Assembly: GCA_938003595.1 (NCBI GenBank)
Contig: CALKYH010000236.1
Location: forward strand, 1 to 9,635
From: an uncultured bacterium
GTDB lineage: Bacteria; Planctomycetota; Phycisphaerae; Phycisphaerales; UBA1924
Direction of reading: 5' to 3'
DNA: 9,635 nt
Shown here: positions 1 to 7,025 of the stretch, one piece after another
How the letters are laid out: each line of letters opens with the position of its first letter
How positions within the stretch are numbered: the stretch's first letter is position 1
Notes under the pieces: generated by a model
Seen by the model: the letters and a program-made list of their open reading frames with translations, nothing else
What the model was told of the DNA's origin: nothing
The model's database searches: none
Position numbers and translations under genes: made by a program

Positions 1-2
1 CG

Positions 3-1079
3 GGGCAGATCCTGGTGATGACCTCGCCGCTGATCGGCAACTACGGGGTGAACCCGGGGGACGTGGAGTCCGCGAAGGCGCAGGTCTCGGGGTTCGTGGT
101 GCGCGAGCTGGCGCACCGGCACTCGAACTACCGGGCGGACTCGGACCTGTCGGCGTGGCTGCGGGCGAGCGGGGTCGTGGGCCTGGCGGGGATCGACACG
201 CGGGCGCTGACGCGCCGGCTGCGCACGGCGGGGGTGATGCCGGGGATCATCTCGAGCGATGCGTCGCTGAGCGATGCGGAGCTGGTGGAGCGGGCGCGCC
301 GGGCGCCGAAGATGGATGGGCAGAACCTGGCGGCGCTGGCGTCGTGCGCCTCGCGACAGACCTGGCGGGAATCCGTCGGGGCGGAGTGGGAGTTGCTGGA
401 GCCCAAGACCGGCGCCCGGGCGGGGGCCAGGACGGGGAAGGCGTTCCGGGTGCTGGCGCTGGACTGCGGCGCCAAGCGGAACATTCTGCGGCTGCTGACC
501 CGCGCCGGGTGCGAGGTCACGGTCGCCCCCTGGGACACCCCTGCGGGCGAGATCCGGGCCATGCACGAGCGGGGCGAGATCGACGGGCTGTTCATCTCCA
601 ACGGCCCGGGCGACCCGGCGGCGGTCGAGCAGACGATCCAGACCCTGCGCGAGCTGGTCTCGAGGCCCGAGACGACGATTCCGACCTTCGGCATCTGTCT
701 GGGGCACCAGTTGCTGGCCCTGGCGCTGGGGGCCAAGACCTACAAACTGAAGTTCGGGCACCGTGGCGTGAATCAGCCAGTGCGGAACCTGCTGACCGGG
801 CGCGTGGAGATCACGAGCCAGAATCACGGGTTCGCCGTGGAGGAGGACTCTCTCCGGGCGGTGGGCGGCGAGCCGACCCATGTGAACCTCAACGATGGCT
901 CGCTGGCGGGGTTCCGGATGCCTGATCGGCCGGTGTTCGCGGTGCAGCACCATCCGGAGGCCAGCCCGGGCCCTCATGACGCCACCTACCTGTTCGCGGA
1001 GTTCATCCAGATGATGCGGACGGGCGAGCCGGCGGGGCTGGCCGGGGCGGTCGGGTCGGGCGCGGCGACAGGCTCATAA
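3..1079 (+). CDS. carA: Carbamoyl-phosphate synthase small (glutaminase) subunit, 5'-truncated by the window edge
   Basis: CarA hydrolyses glutamine and passes ammonia to CarB, which makes carbamoyl phosphate for pyrimidine and arginine synthesis in the cytoplasm. The frame is open from base 3 and the first visible residues (GQILVMTSPLIGNYGVN) are the conserved stretch some 45 residues into CarA, so the true start lies upstream of the window. 358 residues are visible. The N-terminal CarA domain runs to about base 350, followed by a short Ala/Gly/Arg linker and a class I glutamine amidotransferase domain from about base 445. That domain contains LDCGAKRNILR, then SNGPGDP near 600-620. The nucleophile motif GICLGHQ has its Cys codon at 696-698. 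The motif QHHPEASPGPHD supplies the catalytic His (951-953) and Glu (957-959). All three members of the triad are present, so the enzyme should be active. The C-terminus ends in a loose Gly/Ala tail. carB is not adjacent downstream. Identification is firm. Confidence 0.97.
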   Translation, partial: GQILVMTSPLIGNYGVNPGDVESAKAQVSGFVVRELAHRHSNYRADSDLSAWLRASGVVGLAGIDTRALTRRLRTAGVMPGIISSDASLSDAELVERARRAPKMDGQNLAALASCASRQTWRESVGAEWELLEPKTGARAGARTGKAFRVLALDCGAKRNILRLLTRAGCEVTVAPWDTPAGEIRAMHERGEIDGLFISNGPGDPAAVEQTIQTLRELVSRPETTIPTFGICLGHQLLALALGAKTYKLKFGHRGVNQPVRNLLTGRVEITSQNHGFAVEEDSLRAVGGEPTHVNLNDGSLAGFRMPDRPVFAVQHHPEASPGPHDATYLFAEFIQMMRTGEPAGLAGAVGSGAATGS

Positions 1080-1152
1080 ACAGTTGATTTTCGAGTGGAA
1101 CCGCCGGGGTGAGGGGGTCGTAGAGGCACCCGTCGCCCTGCTGCGTCGCCGG

Positions 1153-1181
1153 TTGCGTGGCCTATTCGCGGCCGGTATGTT
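1153..1181 (+). promoter_or_regulatory. Candidate sigma70-type promoter for the secretin gene
   Basis: TTGCGT (1153-1158) and TATGTT (1176-1181) are separated by exactly 17 bases. The -10 matches TATAAT at four of six positions and the -35 starts with TTG. It lies between the carA stop and the secretin start and would give a leader of roughly 140 bases. No experimental start site is available; this is a pattern match in GC-rich DNA. Confidence 0.45.
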
Positions 1182-1219
1182 CCGCCCCAGTCCCAGTTTG
1201 TACCCATAGACCGCTGCCC

Positions 1220-1262
1220 GGGACGGAGGGGTCCCTGCGCCGGCGTCCGGAGTTGCCTCCGG
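1220..1262 (+). other. Two small hairpins in the secretin leader
   Basis: GGGAC (1220-1224) pairs with GTCCC (1231-1235) around a six-base loop. CCGGAG (1247-1252) pairs with CTCCGG (1257-1262) around a TTGC tetraloop; a T-G pair can extend the second stem. The second stem is followed only by GTTTCC, too few T residues for a convincing intrinsic terminator of carA. They could be leader structure for the secretin mRNA or chance pairing in GC-rich DNA. Confidence 0.35.
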
Positions 1263-1273
1263 GTTTCCGTGTC

Positions 1274-1291
1274 GAACCCCCGGAACCCCCG
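1274..1291 (+). repeat. Perfect tandem 9-mer GAACCCCCG x2
   Basis: GAACCCCCG occurs at 1274-1282 and again directly at 1283-1291, in the untranslated leader just upstream of the secretin ribosome-binding site. The C-runs could pair with the G-rich segment at 1225-1231. Function unknown; it may be a simple slippage duplication. Confidence 0.5.
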
Positions 1292-1313
1292 CCCGTTTCC
1301 CGTCCGAAAGAGT

Positions 1314-1317
1314 GGAG
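1314..1317 (+). promoter_or_regulatory. Ribosome-binding site that fixes the secretin start
   Basis: GGAG sits nine bases before ATG 1327. An in-frame GTG at 1312 overlaps this site, and the residues it would add precede a complete signal peptide. ATG 1327 is therefore the better start. Confidence 0.7.
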
Positions 1318-1326
1318 TTCAGCCCG

Positions 1327-4300
1327 ATGCGATCTCTTCTGCGTCGTTCGTTCCGCAGCGCCGCTGTCGCCGCCACGGTCGCGACACTTCTGTCTCCCGG
1401 CGCGTTCGCAGCGCAGCCTGTCGGCGCCGAGGCGGCGCTCGAGCAGGCGGGCGAGCTGCTGCGCGAGGGCAAGGCCGTGCAGGCCAAGCACGCGCTGGTG
1501 CAGATCGACCGCGCGACGCTGACGAACGCCGAGAAGGAGCGGCTGACGGAGCTGCTCTCGGCGGCGGATCGTCGGCTGCGTCACGCGGACCCGGTGGATG
1601 TGAGCATCGAGAAGGCGCAGATCTCCCTGAGCGAGGGCGATGTGCGTTCGGCCGAGCGGCACGCGATCGCGGCGCGGGACCACGCGCAGGCGACGGCGAG
1701 CCAGCAGCGCGAGGCCGAAAAGCTGCTGGACGACGCGACGGCGCTCCGCACGGAGCTGCAGCCGCTGGCGCTGGCGGCGCTGCTGCAGGCCGAGACGGAC
1801 TTCCTCGAGGAGCGTCTGGCCGAGGCCAAGGCCGGGTTCGACGCGGTGTACCGCTCGGGCGCGCGTCTGGACGAGGAGCAGCTGCGCTCGCTGGAGCGGC
1901 ACCGCACGCGGATCTACGAGCTGGAGCGGCAGCGCGGCGCCGCGTTCGAGATCGAGTACACGCCGCTGGGCCTTCTGCAGCCGGGCCGCGTGGAGCGGAC
2001 GGACGATCCGCGTCCGACGCGTGAGTCGACTTCTGGCTCCGCGAGCGCGGGCACGACCACGGTGTCCTACGCGGCACAGGACCAGGCGTCGGGCGACGCG
2101 CAGGACGCGGAGGCGGACCTTGCCGCCGAGGAGGCGAACGACCAGGCGGCCGCCGGGGACGACCTGTTCCAGCAGGCGCTGCGGTTCGACGCCCAGCGCT
2201 ACCTGGCGGAGGCCGACACGGCGTTCGCCGAGGGCCGCTTCAACGAGGCCGAGCAGAAATATGTGCTGGTGGCCGGCGCGTACCGCCAGTATGTGACGCC
2301 GGAGGAGGCCGCCCGCGCCGATCAGCGCGTGGCCGAGGCCCGCACGCTGCTGCAGGGCCGCTCGGGCACGCTGCTCGAGGGCTTCAGCGGCACGCGCGAC
2401 CTGGTGCGTCAGCAGGCGGTGGCCGAGTACACGAACTACATGGAGCAGGCCCGCGCCGCGCTGAACCAGGGCGACTTCGAGCGCGCCCGGGCGCTGGCCG
2501 GCAGCGCGCGGATCTCCGTCGCCGAGCGGCGCGAGGTCTTCGCGGAGGCCGAGTACAACGAGCGCGCCGGCGCGGTGGACGCGCTGCTGCAGCAGATCCG
2601 CAACGCCGAGGAGAGCGCCCGCGTCGCCGAGATCGAGCGGCAGAGCAAGGATGTCGCGACGCAGACGCGCGAGGCCGAGTCCCGCCAGCTGGCCGACCGC
2701 GACCGCAAGATCGTGGAGGCGCTGGACCGCATCCGCAATCTGCAGATGGAGCAGAAGTACACCGAGGCGCTGCAGGTCGTGGACCAGGTGCTGTTCCTGG
2801 ACCCGAACAATCCCGCGGGCCTGCTGCTCAAGGACATCATGCAGGATGTCGTGATCTACCGCGAGTACGACCGGATGAATCGCGAGATCGGCCTGTCGAT
2901 CGCGGAGGAGTTCAACCAGGTCCGCGCCGGGCTGATGATCCCGCGTGAGCTGATGTCGTACCCCTCCGACTGGCCGGAGCTGAGCTTCCGTCGCGGCGAG
3001 CCGATCGCGTTCGTCGACACCGAGGAGGATCGGCGCGTGCTGGCGGAGCTGAACAGCCGCAAGATCCCCGCGTCGTTCGCCGCGAACACGCTGGAGGATG
3101 TGCTGAACTTCATCGGCACGGTGACGAACCTGAACATGGATGTCGACTGGCAGGCGCTGGGCGACATCGGCATCCAGCGCGACGCGGAGGTGACGCTGAA
3201 CCTGCGTCCGGTGGATGTGAAGGTGGTGCTGGACCGCGTGCTCGAGAAGGTGAGCCCGGACCGCTTCAGCCGCGCCTCGTGGGCGGTCGAGGACGGCGTG
3301 CTGGTCATCTCGTCGCAGGAGAACCTGCGCCGCAAGACCTTCATCAAGATCTACGACGTCCGCGACCTGATCTTCCAGGTGCCGGACTTCCCGAATGTGC
3401 CCGAGCTGGACCTGGACACCGTGCTGCAGCAGAGCAGCCAGCGGGGCGGCGGCGGCGGCGGCGGCGGCATCTTCCAGGACCCCGAGGATGTGAGCGTCGA
3501 TCAGATCCTGCAGGACGAGCAGGACTCGCTCGACCAGCTGGTTGAGATCGTGCAGACGAATGTCGATTTCGACGGCTGGGAGACGAACGGCGGCGACACG
3601 GGCTTCATCCAGGAGCTCAACGGCAACCTGATCATCACGAACACCGCGGCCAATCACCGCGCGATCGTGGGCCTGCTGAGCCAGCTGCGCGAGGTCCGCG
3701 CGATCCAGATCAGCGTCGAGTCGCGGTTCCTCACCGTGGCCCAGGACTTCTTCGAGAAGATCGGCTTCGACCTGGACATCTACTTCAACGCCAAGAACAA
3801 CCAGTACGAGCAGGTGCTGAACCAGGAGCGCTTCTTCGGCGGCACGGGCGCGAACAACTTCGGCCCCACCAGCCCCGGCCAGGCGGCGACGCTCCCCAGC
3901 CAGCTCGTCGGCACGAACGCGACGAACACCACCCAGTACTGGATCCAGACGGTCGACGAGCAGACCGGCGAGATCACCTACCAGTTCGCGCCGCTGCCCG
4001 CGGCCGTGGTGGCGCCGGACTCGTTGAGCATCGTGCCCGTGCAGAGCGGCAGCGACGCCCTGGCCGAGGGCCTCATCGGCACCGGCTTCGCGCAGACGGT
4101 GCTGGGCCTGAACCCCGCGCTGGGCGTGGCGGCGACCTTCCTGGACGACATCCAGGTGGACCTGCTCATCGAGGCGACGCAGGCGGACCGTCGGAATGTG
4201 ACGCTCACCGCGCCGCGTCTGACCTTCTTCAACGGCAAGTTCGCCAACATCTTCGTGGCGACGCAGCAGTCGTTCGTCTCGGACCTGACGCCGGTCGTCG

Positions 4301-4815
4301 GCACGGGCGCCGTCGCGTTCGACCCCACGGTCAGCCCGCTGACCACGGGCGTCACCCTGCTGCTCCGCGGCGTGGTGTCGGCCGATCGTCGGTATGTGAC
4401 CCTGCTGATCAACTCGCGCGTCGCGGCGCTGGTCAGCCTCGACAACGAGGTCGAGGTGCAGGCGGCCACCGGCGGCGGCGGCCAGGCGGTCGGCGGCACG
4501 GTGGCGACCGGCACGATCCAGCTGCCGATCATCAACATCTCGTCGATCGCGACGGGCGTGACGGTCCCGGACAAGGGCACCATCCTGCTCGGCGGCCAGC
4601 GGACCACGACGGAGTCCGAGGTCGAGGTCGGCGTGCCCGTGCTGAGCAAGCTCCCCCTGCTCAACCGCTTCTTTGTGAACCGGATCGAGTCCAAGGAAGA
4701 GCAGACGCTGCTGATCCTGCTCAAGCCCACGATCATCATCCAGAACGAGGAAGAGGAGAAGAACTTCCCCGGTCTGCTGGATTCCCTGGGCGCTGGCCTT
4801 GGCGCCGGCATGTGA
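1327..4815 (+). CDS. Large outer-membrane secretin-family protein (GspD/PilQ-like) with TPR-like N-terminal region
   Basis: Secretins form multimeric gated channels in the outer membrane for type II secretion or type IV pili. This one has 1162 residues, well above the usual 600-750. Residues 1-29 are a signal peptide: an Arg-rich start, a hydrophobic core and an AFA/AQ cleavage site. Residues 30 to about 510 are Ala/Glu/Arg-rich helical repeats; the clearest TPR-like unit, about 474-504, ends in the typical LDPNNPAG. An N0/STN-like domain follows (about 579-664, with FAANTLEDVLNFIG). Next come an IYDVRDLIFQVPDFP segment, a run of eight glycines (707-714) and an N1-like domain (about 751-818, with LNGNLIITNTAANHRAIVGL). 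The secretin beta-domain spans about 943-1148. It carries the family signature VTVPDKGTILLGGQR (from about 1078), then GVPVLSKLPLLNRFF and LLILLKPTII. No pilin, ATPase or inner-membrane secretion gene is in the window, so the machine it serves is unknown. The family is sure; the specific pathway is not. Confidence 0.93.
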   Translation: MRSLLRRSFRSAAVAATVATLLSPGAFAAQPVGAEAALEQAGELLREGKAVQAKHALVQIDRATLTNAEKERLTELLSAADRRLRHADPVDVSIEKAQISLSEGDVRSAERHAIAARDHAQATASQQREAEKLLDDATALRTELQPLALAALLQAETDFLEERLAEAKAGFDAVYRSGARLDEEQLRSLERHRTRIYELERQRGAAFEIEYTPLGLLQPGRVERTDDPRPTRESTSGSASAGTTTVSYAAQDQASGDAQDAEADLAAEEANDQAAAGDDLFQQALRFDAQRYLAEADTAFAEGRFNEAEQKYVLVAGAYRQYVTPEEAARADQRVAEARTLLQGRSGTLLEGFSGTRDLVRQQAVAEYTNYMEQARAALNQGDFERARALAGSARISVAERREVFAEAEYNERAGAVDALLQQIRNAEESARVAEIERQSKDVATQTREAESRQLADRDRKIVEALDRIRNLQMEQKYTEALQVVDQVLFLDPNNPAGLLLKDIMQDVVIYREYDRMNREIGLSIAEEFNQVRAGLMIPRELMSYPSDWPELSFRRGEPIAFVDTEEDRRVLAELNSRKIPASFAANTLEDVLNFIGTVTNLNMDVDWQALGDIGIQRDAEVTLNLRPVDVKVVLDRVLEKVSPDRFSRASWAVEDGVLVISSQENLRRKTFIKIYDVRDLIFQVPDFPNVPELDLDTVLQQSSQRGGGGGGGGIFQDPEDVSVDQILQDEQDSLDQLVEIVQTNVDFDGWETNGGDTGFIQELNGNLIITNTAANHRAIVGLLSQLREVRAIQISVESRFLTVAQDFFEKIGFDLDIYFNAKNNQYEQVLNQERFFGGTGANNFGPTSPGQAATLPSQLVGTNATNTTQYWIQTVDEQTGEITYQFAPLPAAVVAPDSLSIVPVQSGSDALAEGLIGTGFAQTVLGLNPALGVAATFLDDIQVDLLIEATQADRRNVTLTAPRLTFFNGKFANIFVATQQSFVSDLTPVVGTGAVAFDPTVSPLTTGVTLLLRGVVSADRRYVTLLINSRVAALVSLDNEVEVQAATGGGGQAVGGTVATGTIQLPIINISSIATGVTVPDKGTILLGGQRTTTESEVEVGVPVLSKLPLLNRFFVNRIESKEEQTLLILLKPTIIIQNEEEEKNFPGLLDSLGAGLGAGM
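3445..3468 (+). repeat. (GGC)8 codon repeat inside the secretin gene
   Basis: Eight consecutive GGC codons encode eight glycines (residues 707-714), between an N0-like and an N1-like domain. All eight use the same codon, making a pure trinucleotide tract that could expand or contract by slippage without shifting frame. Confidence 0.95.
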
Positions 4816-4856
4816 GCCGGGCCCGGCGTTAGTCGCCCGGGGGACGCTCCCCGGGC
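4816..4856 (+). terminator. Possible transcription end after the secretin gene: palindrome plus GC hairpin, no T-tract
   Basis: Immediately after the secretin stop codon is a perfect 12-base palindrome, GCCGGGCCCGGC (4816-4827). It is followed by an 8-bp perfect stem, GCCCGGGG (4835-4842) with CCCCGGGC (4849-4856), around a six-base loop. No run of T follows, so intrinsic termination is uncertain. It may instead stabilise the 3' end of the mRNA or insulate the next promoter. Confidence 0.4.
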
Positions 4857-4888
4857 CGTCCCCGAAGCGGGCGCCGGTCGCCTGCGGT

Positions 4889-4918
4889 TTGACTCGGCGT
4901 ACGCGCGTGCTCTAGCGT
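4889..4918 (+). promoter_or_regulatory. Candidate promoter for the STAS/kinase pair
   Basis: TTGACT (4889-4894) matches the -35 consensus at five of six positions. With an 18-base spacer the -10 would be TAGCGT (4913-4918), a weak three-of-six match. It lies downstream of the secretin hairpin and 29 bases before the STAS start codon, where a promoter is expected. The -35 is good and the -10 is the weak point. Confidence 0.45.
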
Positions 4919-4930
4919 GGTTGTGAATTC

Positions 4931-4936
4931 AGGAGG
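4931..4936 (+). promoter_or_regulatory. Strong Shine-Dalgarno AGGAGG of the STAS gene
   Basis: AGGAGG lies ten bases before ATG 4947. It decides against the in-frame GTG at 4917, which falls inside the candidate -10 region and before this site. Confidence 0.8.
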
Positions 4937-4946
4937 CGCTCGGCCC

Positions 4947-5309
4947 ATGGGTCAATCGGATTCACGACTGCGGATCACCAACAGCGACGGCGTCGCCCAG
5001 GTGCGGTTCATCGACCGCAACATCCTGGATGAGGCCAACATCCAGCAGATCGGCGACGAGATCACGCAGGTGATCGAGGCGTCGCCGGCGCCGAAGATTC
5101 TCATTTCGTTCGAGAATGTGGACCACCTGAGCAGCGCCGCGCTGGGCACGCTCATCACCATCAACAACAAGGTCCGGAACAAGGGCGGCCAGCTCCGGCT
5201 GTCGAACATCGACCCTCAGATCTACGAGGTGTTCGTGATCACGAAGCTGCACAAGCTCTTCGAGATCCATCCCACGGCGGAAGAGGCCCTGGGGTCGTTC
5301 CGCAAGTGA
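4947..5309 (+). CDS. STAS-domain anti-sigma factor antagonist (RsbV/SpoIIAA-like)
   Basis: This 120-residue single-domain protein is the usual size for cytoplasmic anti-sigma-factor antagonists. In this family the unphosphorylated antagonist binds an anti-sigma kinase and frees the sigma factor or other target; phosphorylation of a conserved Ser blocks it. The STAS fold is recognisable from LRITNSDGVAQVRFIDRNILD, then ILISFENVDHLSSAALGTL, GGQLRLSNIDPQIYEVFVITKL and HKLFEIHPTAEEAL. The phosphoacceptor motif, DSSG in the classic members, reads LSSA here (residues 61-64). By alignment Ser63 is the likely acceptor. Both serines are kept, but the flanking Asp and Gly are changed. The gene sits 55 bases upstream of a kinase of the matching family, which supports a working pair. 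A role in a membrane-lipid transport (MlaB-type) system is less likely given that neighbour. Confidence 0.9.
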   Translation: MGQSDSRLRITNSDGVAQVRFIDRNILDEANIQQIGDEITQVIEASPAPKILISFENVDHLSSAALGTLITINNKVRNKGGQLRLSNIDPQIYEVFVITKLHKLFEIHPTAEEALGSFRK

Positions 5310-5339
5310 CCCGGACCGCGGCCCTTCCCGGCACGGGGC

Positions 5340-5354
5340 GGCGCGCCGCGCGCC
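5340..5354 (+). other. GC hairpin just upstream of the kinase start codon
   Basis: GGCGCG (5340-5345) pairs perfectly with CGCGCC (5349-5354) across a three-base CCG loop, ending ten bases before ATG 5365. No Shine-Dalgarno-like sequence is visible between stem and start. The stem may limit initiation and lower kinase output relative to the STAS protein, but pairing of this size also arises easily in such GC-rich sequence. Confidence 0.35.
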
Positions 5355-5364
5355 TTGAGCGCCC

Positions 5365-5841
5365 ATGAGCGAAGCATCTGGACAACCCGGAGCGGGATCG
5401 CCGGGCGCCGAGCACGGTCGGTCGCGCCTGCGGAACACCCGCGAGGAGATCGAGGCCGCCGAGAACCAGGCCCTCGAGGCCGCGGCCCGGATGGGCTACC
5501 CGGCGGCGAGCGTCTTCGCCCTGCGGCTCGCCCTGGAAGAGGCCATGACCAACGCCTTCCGGCACGGGCACGAGTCGCTGCCGGACGAGCCGATCGACCT
5601 GGAGTGGAGCATCGGGCCGGCCCGGGCGGAGTTCACGATCGAGGACCGGGGCCCGGGGTTCAAGCCGGAGACCGTGCCCGATCCGACGCTCGATGAGAAC
5701 CTCGAGCGGCCCTCGGGCCGGGGCATCATGCTCATGCGGGCGTACATGACCGATGTCCGCTTCAACACGCGGGGCAACCGCGTGACCATGGTCTACGACC
5801 GTGCGGCCGAGGACGCCAAGCGGCGGGCCGCGGCGGACTGA
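5365..5841 (+). CDS. ATP-binding anti-sigma serine kinase (RsbW/SpoIIAB-like, GHKL fold)
   Basis: The 158-residue protein is a soluble HATPase_c-type domain with a short disordered Gly/Ser N-tail. The N-box is EEAMTNAFRHG, with the Mg-binding Asn at residue 63. The G1 box is DRGPGF (residues 94-99) and the ATP-lid glycine motif is SGRGIMLMR (117-125), followed by the closing strand TRGNRVTMVYD. Members phosphorylate a STAS antagonist and, when free, bind and inhibit a sigma factor. The STAS gene immediately upstream is the obvious substrate. The start is secure: a TGA in the same frame at 5356-5358 rules out anything longer, and the next Met would remove the first helix. No clear ribosome-binding site precedes it. 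The sigma factor and the PP2C-type phosphatase are not in the window. It could act on a non-sigma target, as some STAS/kinase pairs do. Confidence 0.9.
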   Translation: MSEASGQPGAGSPGAEHGRSRLRNTREEIEAAENQALEAAARMGYPAASVFALRLALEEAMTNAFRHGHESLPDEPIDLEWSIGPARAEFTIEDRGPGFKPETVPDPTLDENLERPSGRGIMLMRAYMTDVRFNTRGNRVTMVYDRAAEDAKRRAAAD

Positions 5842-5848
5842 GGCGGCC

Positions 5849-5865
5849 GAGCGCCCCGGTCGCTC
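5849..5865. terminator. Weak hairpin between convergent genes
   Basis: GAGCG (5849-5853) pairs with CGCTC (5861-5865) in the 43-base gap between the kinase gene and the convergent minus-strand gene. A stem of only five pairs and no T-run on either strand make it a poor terminator, but it is the only candidate between the two 3' ends. Confidence 0.2.
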
Positions 5866-5884
5866 CCACCACATCCTGATGCAT

Positions 5885-6916
5885 TCACCGCTTGAGCGCC
5901 CGGACCGCGTAGGGGCCGGGGACGCCGATCGCGCTGTCGGCCTTGGGGCCGACGGCGGCGGCGAAGTCCTCGGGGCTGAGGCGATCGGCGAAGAGGACGC
6001 AGGCGTCGTCGGCCTCGGGGTCGCGGTCGAGAGCCTCGATGGCGATGCGTTCGGCCTCGGCCAGCGAGGGGGCGACAAGGTAGACCTCGGCGCGGCAGAC
6101 CTCGTCGTCCAGCTCATTGCGGAGGGCGACGACGCAGCGCCAGGGGGTGGGGCCGAGTTCGCGGCCCTGGTCGTCCACATTGCCCTCGGCGTCGATGTTC
6201 AGGGTCAGGCGCCAGCGCTCGATGAGCTCCTCGACGATGTCCTCCTGGGCGGCGAACGCCACGCCGACGGCGTCGGCGGCGGTGGAGGCCGGCTCCGGGG
6301 CGGCGGGCGCGGCGTCTTCGGCCGCGGGGGCGAGGACGGTGCGGTGCTCGTGCTCGAAGGCGTCGATGCCCTGGGGCTCGGGCAGCACGGGGAGATCGAA
6401 GGCGGCGAGGATGCGCTCGGCGCGGTCCTTGAGGGAGGGCTCGACGCGCAGGGTGAGGATCTTGTGCTCGTCCACATAGATGTAGACGAAGGGGTCCAGG
6501 CTCATGGCGCCGAAGCCGACGAGGCCGTCCTCGAGGAGCCACTGGCGCCGGGAGCGGAGACCGTCGATGAAGCGCTCGATGCCGACGGCGTCGTAGGCGA
6601 TGTAGGGATCGATCTCGCGGTGGATGTCGCGGCCGAGGACATCGAGGATGGGGTAGCAGCGGCCGGGCAGGAGGGCGAGGAGGCAGCGGAGCAGGGCGTC
6701 GAGGCGCGCGTGGGAGACGACGACATCGAACATGTAGCGGTCGGGCCAGCGCTCCCACTGGTCGTGCTCTTCGTCGCCGTCGGAGGCCTCGAAGGCGCTG
6801 TGGTAGCCGGGGAGCGGCTTGAAGGCGTCGGCGTCGGTCGGGTAGACGCCGAGCGGGCACGAGAACTCCGCGCTCTGGACGCGGGGGATCGAGGTGTCGA
6901 TGACGGTCTTGCGCAT
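5885..6916 (-). CDS. Unrecognised two-domain cytoplasmic protein
   Basis: The encoded 343-residue protein has no signal peptide and no membrane segment, and I do not recognise its family. Residues 1 to about 190 form one segment rich in aromatic and charged residues: DRYMFDVVVSHARLDALLRC, then REIDPYIAYDAVGIERFIDGL, then DPFVYIYVDEHKILTLRVEP. An Ala/Pro/Glu linker (about 195-222) leads to a second alpha/beta segment (about 224-312) containing WRLTLNIDAEGNVDDQG and CRAEVYLVAPSLAEAERIAIEAL. The alternating strand-and-helix pattern and consistent codon usage support a real gene. The frame stays open for another 45 codons upstream, but that stretch is low-complexity Pro/Arg and looks non-coding, so I start at ATG 6916-6914. 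No Shine-Dalgarno is visible there. The gene converges with the kinase gene and diverges from the symporter gene, so neighbours give no functional hint. Confidence 0.8.
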   Translation of the reverse strand: MRKTVIDTSIPRVQSAEFSCPLGVYPTDADAFKPLPGYHSAFEASDGDEEHDQWERWPDRYMFDVVVSHARLDALLRCLLALLPGRCYPILDVLGRDIHREIDPYIAYDAVGIERFIDGLRSRRQWLLEDGLVGFGAMSLDPFVYIYVDEHKILTLRVEPSLKDRAERILAAFDLPVLPEPQGIDAFEHEHRTVLAPAAEDAAPAAPEPASTAADAVGVAFAAQEDIVEELIERWRLTLNIDAEGNVDDQGRELGPTPWRCVVALRNELDDEVCRAEVYLVAPSLAEAERIAIEALDRDPEADDACVLFADRLSPEDFAAAVGPKADSAIGVPGPYAVRALKR

Positions 6917-6940
6917 GCGTCTGGGGGCTGGAACGGGCGC

Positions 6941-6946
6941 AGTGTA
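6941..6946 (-). promoter_or_regulatory. Candidate -10 element of the minus-strand hypothetical gene
   Basis: Read on the minus strand these bases are TACACT, four of six matches to TATAAT, placed about 25 bases before the start codon. That would give a short leader of about 18 bases. No convincing -35 is visible 16-18 bases further upstream. Confidence 0.25.
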
Positions 6947-7025
6947 CGCCGAAGACCGGGCCGGGGGTTGCGGGCGGTTCGGGGGTCGGACCGAAGGCGG
7001 GGCGCGGCGGATCGGGGGCCGCTCG

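Noticed and set aside
1080..1326. A possible small gene or RNA gene between carA and the secretin gene
   Set aside because: Short frames here lack start signals and protein-like composition, and no tRNA-like fold was seen. A promoter plus leader explains the gap.
1162..3657. A very long open frame (831 codons) on the minus strand opposite the secretin gene
   Set aside because: Its translation is Leu/Arg/Val/His-rich low-information sequence, as expected from the antisense of GC-rich third-position codons. The plus strand encodes a clear signal peptide and secretin domains. No start signal supports it.
4816..4827. The perfect palindrome GCCGGGCCCGGC as an operator
   Set aside because: It is pure G/C directly behind a stop codon, where transcript-end structure is more likely. 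It has no second copy in the window.
4917..4946. An upstream GTG start for the STAS protein
   Set aside because: AGGAGG at 4931-4936 is correctly spaced for ATG 4947 and lies downstream of the GTG. The GTG falls in the candidate -10 region.
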